DNA of 64,000 nucleotides from Pseudomonas grandcourensis. GTDB lineage: Bacteria > Pseudomonadota > Gammaproteobacteria > Pseudomonadales > Pseudomonadaceae. Position numbers and translations under genes: made by a program. The notes beneath the pieces are model-generated. The model was given only the letters and a program-made list of their open reading frames with translations, was not told the DNA's origin and ran no database searches. Shown here piece after piece: positions 7,722 through 16,062 of this stretch (its first letter is position 1; every line of letters starts with the position of its first letter). The DNA lies in NCBI RefSeq assembly GCF_039909015.1, contig NZ_CP150919.1:3014501-3078500 (forward strand), written 5' to 3'.

Positions 7722-8883
7722 CCTCTGGCCACTGTTGATGGCCGGCAGCATCGGCGCCATGGGCGTCCAGGTCGCATCCGCCGAGAACGATCAACTGCTG
7801 GTGGGCTCCTACACCGCCGGTCAAAGCCAGGGCATCTACCGCCTGGCTTTCGACAGCAGCACCGGGCAGATCGATGCCAGGCCCCTGCAAGTGATCAAGA
7901 GCGAAAACCCGTCGTGGCTGACCCTGTCGAAGGACCGGCGACACCTGTTCGTGGTCAACGAAAACGGCCCGGGCCAGACCGATCCGGTAGGGCGCGTCAG
8001 CAGTTTCGCAATCGATCCCAAGACCCACGCGCTGAGCCTGGTCAGCCAGGTACAAAGCCTGGGCAACGAGCCGACCCATTCCAGTCTCAGCACTGATGGC
8101 AGCCATTTGTTCGTCAGCAATTACTCGGTGGCCGAAGACCCGGGCGGCACCCTGGCGATATTGCCGGTGGCGGCCGATGGCAAGCTCAAACCGGTGGTGC
8201 AGATGAGCAGCCACCCGGCGAGCCGGGTCAATCCCGAGCGCCAGGCCTCGGCCCATGTGCATTCGACCATCCCGTCGCCGGACGGCAAGTACGTGTTCGT
8301 CAATGACCTGGGCGCCGACAAGGTGTTTGCCTACCGCTTCGACCCCAAGGCCAACCCGGAACTGCCGTTGACTCCGGCCACCCCGGCATTCGTGCAGTTG
8401 CCAGCGGGCAGCGGGCCGCGCCACCTGCTGTTCAGCGCCGATGGCAAACACGCCTGGCTGACCATGGAAATGAGCGCGCAAGTGGCGGTGTTCGATTACC
8501 ACGACGGCCAACTCGAACAGACGCAGATGGTCGATCTGGCTGCCGGGCAACCGGTCTCGGACAAGGCTGCGGCGGCGTTGCATGCCTCGGCTGACGGCAA
8601 GTTCCTCTACGTCAGCAACCGTGGCACGGCCAATCAGCTACTGGTGTTTGCCATCGATCCGGCGACCGGCCACCTCAACGAGCTGCAACGGCGGGCGGTG
8701 GAGGGCGATCATCCGCGGGAATTCAGCCTCGACCCGAGCGGCAAATTCCTGTTGATCGCCAACCAGAAGAGCAACCAGATTGTCGTCGTCGAACGCGACG
8801 CCAGGTCCGGTCTGCTGGGCAAAACCGTGCAAAAACTGCCGATGGACGCCCCGAGCGACCTCAGGTTTTTGCTGCGTCAATAA
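7714..8883 (+). CDS. Exported lactonase family protein (seven-bladed propeller)
   Basis: A 389-residue protein with an N-terminal signal peptide (MRNLWPLLMAGSIGAMGVQV, likely cut after ASA) followed by a mature part of the 6-phosphogluconolactonase / carboxymuconate-cyclase propeller family. Repeating blade elements are visible, such as SWLTLSKDRRHLFVVNENG, HSTIPSPDGKYVFVNDLGAD and PRHLLFSADGKHAWLTMEM, each with a small DG turn. The predicted site is the periplasm. A role in opening sugar lactones is known for relatives. Hydrolysis of pentonolactone for the pathway upstream is only inferred from position. A start at ATG 7699 is also possible. Confidence 0.85.
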   Translation: MRNLWPLLMAGSIGAMGVQVASAENDQLLVGSYTAGQSQGIYRLAFDSSTGQIDARPLQVIKSENPSWLTLSKDRRHLFVVNENGPGQTDPVGRVSSFAIDPKTHALSLVSQVQSLGNEPTHSSLSTDGSHLFVSNYSVAEDPGGTLAILPVAADGKLKPVVQMSSHPASRVNPERQASAHVHSTIPSPDGKYVFVNDLGADKVFAYRFDPKANPELPLTPATPAFVQLPAGSGPRHLLFSADGKHAWLTMEMSAQVAVFDYHDGQLEQTQMVDLAAGQPVSDKAAAALHASADGKFLYVSNRGTANQLLVFAIDPATGHLNELQRRAVEGDHPREFSLDPSGKFLLIANQKSNQIVVVERDARSGLLGKTVQKLPMDAPSDLRFLLRQ

Positions 8884-8886
8884 GCC

Positions 8887-8920
8887 GCAGGCCCCGGTTG
8901 ATGGGGCCTGCCTGCTTTTA
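8887..8920 (+). terminator. Rho-independent terminator after lactonase gene
   Basis: GCAGGCCCC (8887-8895) pairs exactly with GGGGCCTGC (8903-8911) across a seven-base loop, followed by a T-rich tract. Confidence 0.75.
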
Positions 8921-9039
8921 TCAATGACGCTGATATCTGGTACTGCTACAAAGCATTTCAAGGCATGAACCCTCGAGGGTTAAGTTTGCTTCACGGCCCC
9001 ACCGGGCAAGCAAGCCAACTGAATCCGAGGAATACCGCC

Positions 9040-9219
9040 ATGAACTTCAACATCTTCTCTGTCATCGCCGCTTCCGCCATTTCTGCCACCGTTGCGCTGC
9101 CAGCCAGTGCCAACGTTGAAATCAGCGACAAAAAAGCCCACACCCAGAGCTACACCCAGAAGTACCTGCAACAGAGCGCCAACTTCTACGCCGCGCTGGA
9201 TCACAAAACCCAGGCCTGA
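9040..9219 (+). CDS. Small exported protein, function unknown
   Basis: A 59-residue protein beginning MNFNIFSVIAASAISATVAL, with a signal peptide likely cleaved after PASA. About 34 mature residues remain, rich in K, Q, T and Y and without cysteine. CGAGGA lies eight bases before the ATG. I do not recognise it. It is the first of four very small envelope-directed genes between 9.0 and 10.15 kb, each with its own ribosome site. Confidence 0.7.
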   Translation: MNFNIFSVIAASAISATVALPASANVEISDKKAHTQSYTQKYLQQSANFYAALDHKTQA

Positions 9220-9238
9220 ACGCTTACCCCCCTGCCTT

Positions 9239-9326
9239 TATGCAGGAGCGAAGTCACTGATGATCGAAGACCCTGATGTTGAAACACGGGTGTTGAAAAC
9301 GATCGGAGTGATGTCGCTCCTGCATA
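9239..9326. repeat. Imperfect inverted repeat TATGCAGGAGCGA..
   Basis: Arms at 9239-9258 and 9307-9326 match in 18 of 20 positions as reverse complements. It resembles the GTAGGAGCGA repeats elsewhere but has a different inner sequence, so it may be a diverged REP pair. It follows the 59-residue exported protein gene. Confidence 0.7.
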
Positions 9327-9438
9327 ACGCATTTGCGACAGCATCACTTTGCCATCAATGTCGCGCTTGATATCACATTGCCATGTGTTTAAATTGACGC
9401 TGATTTTTTGACTCATCCTCACGGCAAGGATCGGCAGC

Positions 9439-9564
9439 ATGGTGACGCGTCTGGCATTGGTTCTACTGTTTCTCTATTCCACCCCCATTCTGTCGGCGGC
9501 CGACCCTGTTCCGGGTGAGCCGGACGCTGCCCGCGAGCGCTTGATAAGTTTTATTGAAGACTGA
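9439..9564 (+). CDS. Very small secreted peptide (41 aa), function unknown
   Basis: This frame of 41 codons starts MVTRLALVLLFLYSTPILSA and ends LISFIED. A textbook AAGGA lies eight bases before the ATG. The first 20 residues form a signal peptide with a likely cut after SAA, leaving an acidic peptide of about 20 residues. No family is recognised. The strong ribosome site plus signal peptide is the reason to call it despite its length. Confidence 0.55.
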   Translation: MVTRLALVLLFLYSTPILSAADPVPGEPDAARERLISFIED

Positions 9565-9603
9565 AATAGTCTGGCTTAATGATCAACGAGGCTGATGGTC
9601 ACT

Positions 9604-9640
9604 ATGGATAACCCTGAGTGGTTACCCAGGCTTTTTTGAT
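9604..9640 (+). terminator. Probable terminator
   Basis: GGATAACC and GGTTACCC form a short stem with one mismatch around a six-base loop, followed closely by CTTTTTTG. It lies between the 41-residue peptide gene and the next small gene. Confidence 0.45.
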
Positions 9641-9679
9641 CGATTCTGTGGGCATTGAAACATGCCTGCGGAGAACATC

Positions 9680-9892
9680 ATGGCCAGCACAATTCTCACT
9701 TCTGCCAAACACGGCGCCTATGTGGCGATCGGTCTCTACCTTGCCATGGTGCTGCTGGTCAGCCTTTCGGCTCAGTCGCAATCCACCTTCGAAGCGCCGA
9801 TCCAGGTTGCTCATCCCGGCATCCAGTTTGAACACCGCGCGCAAAACGCGAGTGTTGATCAGGCTGAACTCGCGGGAGTCATCGGCGCATGA
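9680..9892 (+). CDS. Small membrane protein (70 aa), function unknown
   Basis: The protein starts MASTILTSAKHGAYVAIGLY and has one hydrophobic segment at residues 13-31, then a hydrophilic tail. GGAG at 9670-9673 is correctly spaced for ATG 9680. The in-frame ATG at 9662 has no ribosome site. No family is recognised. Its stop overlaps the start of the next gene by four bases (ATGA), so the two are translationally coupled and may form a pair. Confidence 0.6.
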   Translation: MASTILTSAKHGAYVAIGLYLAMVLLVSLSAQSQSTFEAPIQVAHPGIQFEHRAQNASVDQAELAGVIGA

Positions 9893-10146
9893 AAGGGTGC
9901 AAGCTTTTGATCATCGCCTTCCTGGCATTCATCACCAATGGCTTTTCCTTGCTGGGGATCGGGCAAGGCTCGATAGGCGGCGTGGCCCGTGCCATGGAGG
10001 CCAACCACAACATTGCACGCAATATCGAGACCGCCAAGGCCCAAGGCATGTTGGCCGGCAATCCGCCGATCAGGAATGAAGGGGTGGCTTTCGGGCCGTT
10101 CCAGGTGGATTGCTCGGCGATCGGGATGTGTGAGGTGTTTGCGTAA
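9889..10146 (+). CDS. Small exported or membrane-anchored protein (85 aa), function unknown
   Basis: The protein starts MKGCKLLIIAFLAFITNGFS, a hydrophobic N-terminus that could be a signal peptide or anchor. Then come a glycine-rich GIGQGSIGGVARAM stretch and a tail with two cysteines (FQVDCSAIGMCEVFA) that could form a disulfide in the periplasm. GGGAG lies eight bases before the start. It overlaps the 70-residue membrane protein gene by four bases. No family is recognised. Confidence 0.6.
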   Translation: MKGCKLLIIAFLAFITNGFSLLGIGQGSIGGVARAMEANHNIARNIETAKAQGMLAGNPPIRNEGVAFGPFQVDCSAIGMCEVFA

Positions 10147-10170
10147 ACCATGCTGTCGATGAAGGGCTTT

Positions 10171-10304
10171 TGTGGCGAGGGGGCTTGCCCCCGTTGGGTT
10201 GCGAAGCAACCCCAAAATCAGAATATCGCGCTGCACCATCCAGATCGCATGTGCAGGTTTTGCGGCTACTGCGTAGCCGAACGGGGGCAAGCCCCCTCGC
10301 CACA
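10171..10304. repeat. REP inverted pair, GGCGAGGGGGCTTGCCCCCG family
   Basis: TGTGGCGAGGGGGCTTGCCC begins at 10171 and its reverse complement ends at 10304. Near-complementary inner segments (TTGCGAAGCAACC, GGCTACTGCGTAGCC) form further small hairpins. It sits between two convergent genes. Other copies are at 15915-16034 and 41315-41435. Confidence 0.9.
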
Positions 10305-10316
10305 GTGTGTGGTGGC

Positions 10317-10913
10317 TTACTTGCGCATTATTCCCGTAAACAAATCCGACTCCAGAAACCGCTGCAACCAGTCCTGCAAGCACCGATACGGCGTCTGCGC
10401 GAACCAGTCGCGGTCGACGTGGGCGAACTGGCGCACGAAGGGCATCAACGCCACATCGGCCAGGCTTGGATGATCGGCCAGCAAGTAGTCGCGTCCCTCC
10501 AGCAATGCCTCCAGCCTTTGCAAAAACACCTCGCCCTCGCCGCGATAAACCTCCATCGGTTGCTCGGGATAACGCTCGGCGTACTTGTAGCGATTCAAGT
10601 GCACCTTGAACACCTGATCGTTGTGTTCGATCAACGGAGCGATTTGCGCCGCTGCCACAGGATCATCCTTGAGCAACCAGTCCTGGGGATCGTTCTGTGC
10701 CAAGGCCCAGCGCATGATGTCGAGGCTTTCGTCGATCACCCGGCCATCGGCGCTCAGCACCGGCACCGTGCCTTTGCCCGACAGCGCGAGCATTTCGGTG
10801 GGCTTGGCCTTCAGGCTGACTTCGACAATGTCCACGGCCACGCCCGAGTAACGCAGGGCCATGCGTGCGCGCATGGCGTACGGGCAGCGGCGGAAGGAAT
10901 ACAGGGTGTTCAT
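10317..10913 (-). CDS. Glutathione S-transferase family protein
   Basis: A 198-residue cytoplasmic protein with a thioredoxin-like N-terminal domain, including FRRCPYAMRARMAL at residues 7-20 with a CPYA active-site-like motif. GTVPVLSADGRVIDESLDIM follows, the usual glutathione-binding loop, and then a helical C-terminal domain. The CPYA cysteine is reminiscent of omega-like GSTs and glutaredoxin-type reductases. Its start overlaps the sbcC stop by four bases, so it is the third gene of an sbcD-sbcC operon. Its substrate is unknown. Confidence 0.85.
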   Translation of the reverse strand: MNTLYSFRRCPYAMRARMALRYSGVAVDIVEVSLKAKPTEMLALSGKGTVPVLSADGRVIDESLDIMRWALAQNDPQDWLLKDDPVAAAQIAPLIEHNDQVFKVHLNRYKYAERYPEQPMEVYRGEGEVFLQRLEALLEGRDYLLADHPSLADVALMPFVRQFAHVDRDWFAQTPYRCLQDWLQRFLESDLFTGIMRK

Positions 10914-13900
10914 TTCACCTCCAGGGTGCTCAGGCCGTTGCCCTGGCGCTGGACCTGAATCTGCACCGGAATCCGTTCGTGCATTTCCTGTACGTGGGAA
11001 ATCACCGCGACCTTGCGGCCCTGGGCCTGCAAGCCGTCGAGAGCGTCCATGGCCAGTTGCAGGGATTCCGGATCGAGGCTGCCGAAGCCTTCGTCGATGA
11101 ACAGCGACTCGATTTTCAACGTGCTCGACGCCATCGACGCCAGACCGAGGGCCAGCGCCAGCGACACCAGGAAGGTCTCGCCCCCGGACAGCGAATGCAC
11201 CGAGCGCAGTTCGTCGCCCATTTCGGTGTCCATCACCAGCAAGCCGAGCATGCTGCCGCCGCGCTTGAGGCGATAGCGGCGCACCAGTTGGCGCAATTGC
11301 ACGTTGGCGTGATGCACCAGCAGGTCAAGGTTGTAGGCCTGGGCGATCTTGCGGAAGGTGTCGCCGGTGGCGGAGCCGATCAACGCATTCAAGCGTGCCC
11401 AGCGTTGGTACTCGTTGTAGGCGTCGGCAATCTGTTGCGCCAGGGCCTGATTGGCGTTCTGTCGGCGCTGGTCCTCGGCCTGCTCGGCGCGCAGTTCGGC
11501 GCAGTGTTGCTCGCTGGTGGCGGCGAGGTTTTGCAGGTCGATCAGCGCACTGGCCAACTGCTCGGCATCGAGGTTGCCGTTCTGTTGAGCCTGGTGATCG
11601 AGCAGGCGCTTGTCGCGCTCCTGCACCAGGACGCTGGCCTGTTCGATGGCTTTTTCGCTGTGCTGCAAGCGCTGGCGCAGTTCGCTGACCTGGGTGTCGT
11701 CGACGCGCAGCAAGTCTTCGAGGCCGCCGTCATCCAGCTCGGGATGACGGGCACGCCAGTCACCGATCTTGCCGGCGAGCTCACGTTCTTCGCCTTCCAG
11801 TGCGTGCAGGCGTTCCTGCTGGGCCTTGAGCTCGGCGGCGATCTGCACTGACTGCGTGACGACGCTTTGCAGCGTCTGCGCAGTGCTGGCTTCGGCGCTG
11901 CGGGCCTGTTCCACGGCCTGCTCCAGTTGCTGCTGCCAGTGCTCGGCGCTGCTGTGTTCACCGAGTAGTTGCCCGAGCGTGTGCTGGCTCGTCTGTTGCT
12001 GTTCGGCCAGCCCGGTGAACTGCTGTTCGGCGGCCTGCAATTGCTGCACGCGGCTGTGCTGGCGATCCTGTTCCTTCTCCAGGTTTTGTTGGCGCTGTTG
12101 CTGCTCGGCCAGCTCTTCCTTTTGCTGCTCGAGTTGCGCCAGGCGCTCGGCGATCTGCCGGTCGAGCTGCATGAAGGTCGCGGCCGGTTCGACACGCAGC
12201 GCTTGCAGGGTCTCGGCCGGGAGCAGGTTGGCGAATGCGCTGAGTTCTTCGTCCAGGCGCTGGCGATCGTTGCCCAGTTCGCGCTGTTGATTGCTCAGGT
12301 GCTGGGCCGCTTGCTGGTGCGCGGTTTCGGCATGGCGCAGTTGCTGGGTCAGGCGTGCGGCATCCTGTTGCAGGGTGAGCAGCGCGCTCTGCCGTTGCTC
12401 GTCCTGGCTGATGCTCTGGTTGAGCTGACTGTTTTGCTGGATGAGCCAGGCATCGCGTTTAGCGGCATCCTGATTCAGCAGTTGGGTCGCCAGCGGATGC
12501 GCTTCCAGACTCGGGGCGAGGGCTTGCTGCTGGGTCGCCAGATGCTCCTGCTGTTGCAGCAGTTCCTTTTGCTGGGCGATCAGCCCGCCGACTTCGGCGC
12601 GCAGGTCGGTGAGTTTTTCCTTGAGCAGGTCGACGGCCTTTTGCGCGTTGGCCTGCTCGCTTTCATCAAAACGCCCGAGGCTCTGCAGCAGGGCTTCGGG
12701 CTGATGATAGGGATGCTCTTTGCTGCCGCAGACCGGGCAAGGCTGGTCATCCTGCAACTGCGCGCGCAGCTCTTCGACACTGGCACTGCGCGCCAGACGC
12801 TGACGCTCCAGCAGTTCGCGCGTGACGTTGAGGGTCTGTTCGGCAACGCTCAGATCAGCCTTGGCCTTGACCCCATCCTGGGTCAGGCGTTCACGCTCCT
12901 GCTGCGCGGTGAGTTGGCGTTGTTGCAGCTCGGCACCGCGCTTGTCCAGGTCCTGCTGGCTGGCCCACAGGCGCCCAAGGTCTTCGACGGCGCGCAGTTG
13001 CTTGCGGTTGTCCTGCAACAGGCTACCCAGGATGCCGATCTGCTCGGCGACGGCATCCGGTTCGGCGCCGGCCTCCTTGAACAGCACCTCCAGTTGCTGC
13101 TTCTGCGCGGTGAGCGCCTGTTCGGTGCTCGCGGCGTTTTGTTCGAGGCTGGCCAGTTCGGCCTGGCCCTGATTCAACCGGTTGCCGATCAACATCAACT
13201 GTTGCAGGCGATCACGGTAGGCATTCCAGGCATCGCTCAATGGAGCCAGATGGGTGCTTTGTTCCAGCCCGCTGGCGATGCGCTGTAAGTCCGCGGCGCC
13301 ACGGGCTTGCTGATCGAGCAAGGTTTGAATCGTGCCCTGGCCTTGGGTGCAGGCCTGTTGCGCCTGTTGCCTGGCTTCGGCGCTGAGGGCGGTGTCCTTG
13401 GCCAGGCGGGCGAGGGTGCTTTGGGCTTCGAAGGCCTGACGCAATAATGGAGTGCTGTCGGTTTGCCGTTGTTGGGTTTCGCTCAAGGCGATCCGGGCGG
13501 CGCTGAGCTTTTGCTCAAGCTGCGTCTGGCGCTCGCCGAGTTCGACTTGCTGCTGCGTGTGCAAGGCAATTTGCGCCGCCAAGGGTGTCAGTAGCGCATC
13601 GACCTCGGCTTTACGGGCGAACTGGTGCCGTTGCGGGGCCAGTTGTTCAAGGCGGGTGTGCCTCAAGCGCTCACGGGCCAGGGCCTCCCAGTGGGTCTGG
13701 GCCGATTGCAGTTGTTCGCTGGCGGCCAGATGTTCGTCTTGCAAGCGACGCAGGTCCTTGAGCCAGGTGTCCTGCAGTTCAAGTTGTTTGAGCTGCGCCT
13801 GTTGGGTCTTGAGTTGCTGCTGCGCCTGGTTGAAGCGCTCATCCAGTTCCGCGCGGGCTTCCGGCGGCAGCGGCGTCACGCCGCTGGCCTGATCCTGTAG

Positions 13901-14551
13901 CAGCTTGTGCGCCTCGCGGGCTTCCTTGGTCTTGTCGAAGGCGCGACGACCGAGGCGGGTGTAGAGCGCGGTGTCGGTGAGTTTTTCCAGCAGCTCGCTG
14001 CGGTCGTTGTCATCGGCCTTGAGGAACGCGCTGAACTCGCTTTGCGCCAACATCACCGCGCGGGTGAACTGTTCGAAATTCAGGCCCAGCGCGGCTTCGA
14101 GCTGAGTCTTGTATTCGCCTTTCTGGCTGGCGAGCAATTGATCCTGATCGATGTCACGCAAGCTCTGGCGGCTGGCCTGCAGCTTGCCGGCGGCCTTGTC
14201 CCGGGCACGATTGGCTTCCCAGCGGGCGCGGTAGCGGCGACCGTCGACACCGACGAAATCCACTTCCGCATAGCCTTCACCCGTGCCGCGACGCAGCAGG
14301 GTACGCGGGTCGCCGGTAGCGATTTCGCCATCGGCGTCCGGCACCTTGGCATCGCGGCCGGTATTGTTCAGGCGCGGTACGGCGCCAAACAGCGCCAGGC
14401 ACAGGGCATCGAGCAAGGTGCTTTTGCCGGCGCCGGTGGGGCCGGTGATGGCGAACAGTCCGGCACTGGCCAGGGGTTCGGCGGTGAAGTCGATTTCAAA
14501 CGGCCCGGCCAGCGAGGCGAGGTTTTTCAGGCGGATCGCGAGGATTTTCAT
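10910..14551 (-). CDS. sbcC: Exonuclease SbcCD subunit C (SMC-like ATPase)
   Basis: A 1,213-residue protein of the Rad50/SbcC family that works with SbcD to cleave hairpins and protein-blocked DNA ends. Walker A GPTGAGKST is at residues 37-45. Long Q/E/L-rich coiled coils flank a zinc-hook CPVCG near residue 605. The C-terminal ABC signature is LSGGETFLVSLALAL, followed by Walker B LFIDEGFGSLDPESL. The length is normal for Pseudomonas. It overlaps sbcD by four bases upstream and the GST gene by four bases downstream. A function acting on long palindromes is notable in a genome rich in inverted REP pairs. Confidence 0.96.
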   Translation of the reverse strand: MKILAIRLKNLASLAGPFEIDFTAEPLASAGLFAITGPTGAGKSTLLDALCLALFGAVPRLNNTGRDAKVPDADGEIATGDPRTLLRRGTGEGYAEVDFVGVDGRRYRARWEANRARDKAAGKLQASRQSLRDIDQDQLLASQKGEYKTQLEAALGLNFEQFTRAVMLAQSEFSAFLKADDNDRSELLEKLTDTALYTRLGRRAFDKTKEAREAHKLLQDQASGVTPLPPEARAELDERFNQAQQQLKTQQAQLKQLELQDTWLKDLRRLQDEHLAASEQLQSAQTHWEALARERLRHTRLEQLAPQRHQFARKAEVDALLTPLAAQIALHTQQQVELGERQTQLEQKLSAARIALSETQQRQTDSTPLLRQAFEAQSTLARLAKDTALSAEARQQAQQACTQGQGTIQTLLDQQARGAADLQRIASGLEQSTHLAPLSDAWNAYRDRLQQLMLIGNRLNQGQAELASLEQNAASTEQALTAQKQQLEVLFKEAGAEPDAVAEQIGILGSLLQDNRKQLRAVEDLGRLWASQQDLDKRGAELQQRQLTAQQERERLTQDGVKAKADLSVAEQTLNVTRELLERQRLARSASVEELRAQLQDDQPCPVCGSKEHPYHQPEALLQSLGRFDESEQANAQKAVDLLKEKLTDLRAEVGGLIAQQKELLQQQEHLATQQQALAPSLEAHPLATQLLNQDAAKRDAWLIQQNSQLNQSISQDEQRQSALLTLQQDAARLTQQLRHAETAHQQAAQHLSNQQRELGNDRQRLDEELSAFANLLPAETLQALRVEPAATFMQLDRQIAERLAQLEQQKEELAEQQQRQQNLEKEQDRQHSRVQQLQAAEQQFTGLAEQQQTSQHTLGQLLGEHSSAEHWQQQLEQAVEQARSAEASTAQTLQSVVTQSVQIAAELKAQQERLHALEGEERELAGKIGDWRARHPELDDGGLEDLLRVDDTQVSELRQRLQHSEKAIEQASVLVQERDKRLLDHQAQQNGNLDAEQLASALIDLQNLAATSEQHCAELRAEQAEDQRRQNANQALAQQIADAYNEYQRWARLNALIGSATGDTFRKIAQAYNLDLLVHHANVQLRQLVRRYRLKRGGSMLGLLVMDTEMGDELRSVHSLSGGETFLVSLALALGLASMASSTLKIESLFIDEGFGSLDPESLQLAMDALDGLQAQGRKVAVISHVQEMHERIPVQIQVQRQGNGLSTLEVK

Positions 14552-15792
14552 GGCTGTTCGCTCTCCATCTGCACGTCCTGCAACAGCTCGGCAAAGTCCT
14601 TGAGGGTCTGCTCGTCGACCTCGCTGCCGTAGTTGTCCTGCCAGGCGCGGCTAAACAGTTCCTGAGGCGTGAGCTGATCCAGTTCGATCAGCGTGCTGCC
14701 TTCGTCGGCACCGTCACGGCCGCCGTTGCCGGCGTACTCGGCGGCAATACGCACCAGGCGCACGGCCTTGCCTTGCAGGGCGGTTTCCACTTGATTGCGC
14801 AGGTCGGGCTGCGGCTCGTCGAGGCGCACCCGCACCTCCAGCCATGGCTGGCGCTGGATGTCGGCCAACAGGTCGATGTTCGGCAGGTCCGCCAGTTGCA
14901 GCAGGATCTCGCTCAATGGCGCCGGGCCGATGCGTTGCAGGTTGACCGCGCGGGGGATCAGTTTCGGCTCGACGCTGACCAGGGTCTCGCCGTCGAGCTT
15001 GATGTCGAGAATCTGGTGCTGATAGCTGATCTCGGAAAACGACAGCGGAATCGGCGAGCCGCTGTAGCGGATGCGCTCTTCGCCGTTGACCTTCTGCGGT
15101 TTGTGCAAGTGGCCGAGGGCGACGTAGCTGATGCTCGGCCCGAACAGGCTGGCGGGCAGGGCTTCAGCGTTGCCGATGATCAGGCTGCGCTCGGAGTCTT
15201 CCGACACCGAGCCGCCCGCCATGTGCGCGTGGCTGATGGCGATCAGTGCCTGGCCCGGCTGGCGCTTGGCGTTGGCCGCTTCGATCAGCCACTCGTGCAC
15301 CTGACCGATCCCGCGCAAGTAGTTGTCACCCAAGTGCGCGCCGGTGACTTCCGCCGGGCGCAGGTATGGCAGCGCCAGGCACCAGCCGGTGATTTCACCA
15401 CTGGCATCCGGCAAGGGCAGCAGCAGGCGCTCGGCGTCCAGTTGACCGTCGTCGAGCCACAAAACGCGACCGAGCGCATGGGTGCGCAAGCGCCGCATCA
15501 AGGGCGCGGGCAGTTCGATCCGCGAGCCGGAATCGTGGTTGCCGGCGATCATCACGATGGTCAGCAAGGGCTGCTGTTCGTGGGCGCTGACGATGAAGTC
15601 GTAGAGGCGTTCCTGGGCTTTGACCGGTGGATTCACCGTGTCGAAGATATCGCCGGCGATCAACAGCACATCCGGTTGATCCAGTTTCAGCTGGCGCAAC
15701 AGCCACTCGAGAAAACAGCCGTGTTCGAAATCGCGATCCTGGCCGTGCAGGTTCTGCCCGAGATGCCAGTCGGAGGTGTGAAACAAGCGCAA
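14548..15792 (-). CDS. sbcD: Exonuclease SbcCD subunit D (Mre11-like nuclease)
   Basis: A 414-residue Mn-dependent phosphoesterase nuclease partner of SbcC. The five metal-binding blocks are visible: SDWHLG (7-12), AGDIFDT, AGNHDSGSR, SHAHMAG and ALGHLHKPQ. The start codon is TTG. GGAG lies six bases upstream and the product begins exactly at the conserved MRLFHTSDWHLG, so TTG is the likely true start. The gene heads the sbcD-sbcC-GST operon. Confidence 0.95.
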   Translation of the reverse strand: MRLFHTSDWHLGQNLHGQDRDFEHGCFLEWLLRQLKLDQPDVLLIAGDIFDTVNPPVKAQERLYDFIVSAHEQQPLLTIVMIAGNHDSGSRIELPAPLMRRLRTHALGRVLWLDDGQLDAERLLLPLPDASGEITGWCLALPYLRPAEVTGAHLGDNYLRGIGQVHEWLIEAANAKRQPGQALIAISHAHMAGGSVSEDSERSLIIGNAEALPASLFGPSISYVALGHLHKPQKVNGEERIRYSGSPIPLSFSEISYQHQILDIKLDGETLVSVEPKLIPRAVNLQRIGPAPLSEILLQLADLPNIDLLADIQRQPWLEVRVRLDEPQPDLRNQVETALQGKAVRLVRIAAEYAGNGGRDGADEGSTLIELDQLTPQELFSRAWQDNYGSEVDEQTLKDFAELLQDVQMESEQP

Positions 15793-15914
15793 GGCGGACT
15801 CCGCTACAAAATAGGTAATGGCCGCGGGAAAAATGAAGGCGGCGAAAGGGGGGAGAGTTTACTGGTAAACAGCTCGGGTGTGCTTGCACGTCGAACTTCT
15901 TGCGGCAGGGATTC

Positions 15915-16034
15915 TGTGGCGAGGGGGCTTGCCCCCGTTGGGCTGCGAAGCGGCCCCAAGTTTTTTCTGGCACACCGAGCTGCCCGGACTTACGGCCGCT
16001 TCGCGACCGAACGGGGGCAAGCCCCCTCGCCACA
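15915..16034. repeat. REP inverted pair, GGCGAGGGGGCTTGCCCCCG family
   Basis: TGTGGCGAGGGGGCTTGCCC starts at 15915 and the reverse-complement arm ends at 16034. It lies between the sbcD start and the end of the first bat operon. Confidence 0.9.
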
Positions 16035-16062
16035 AATGCATCCTTGCCTCAATGTTTCGTGT

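Noticed and set aside
11969..13288. Leucine-rich plus-strand frame inside sbcC
   Set aside because: It is the reverse of the glutamine/leucine-rich coiled coil of SbcC and is not a membrane protein.
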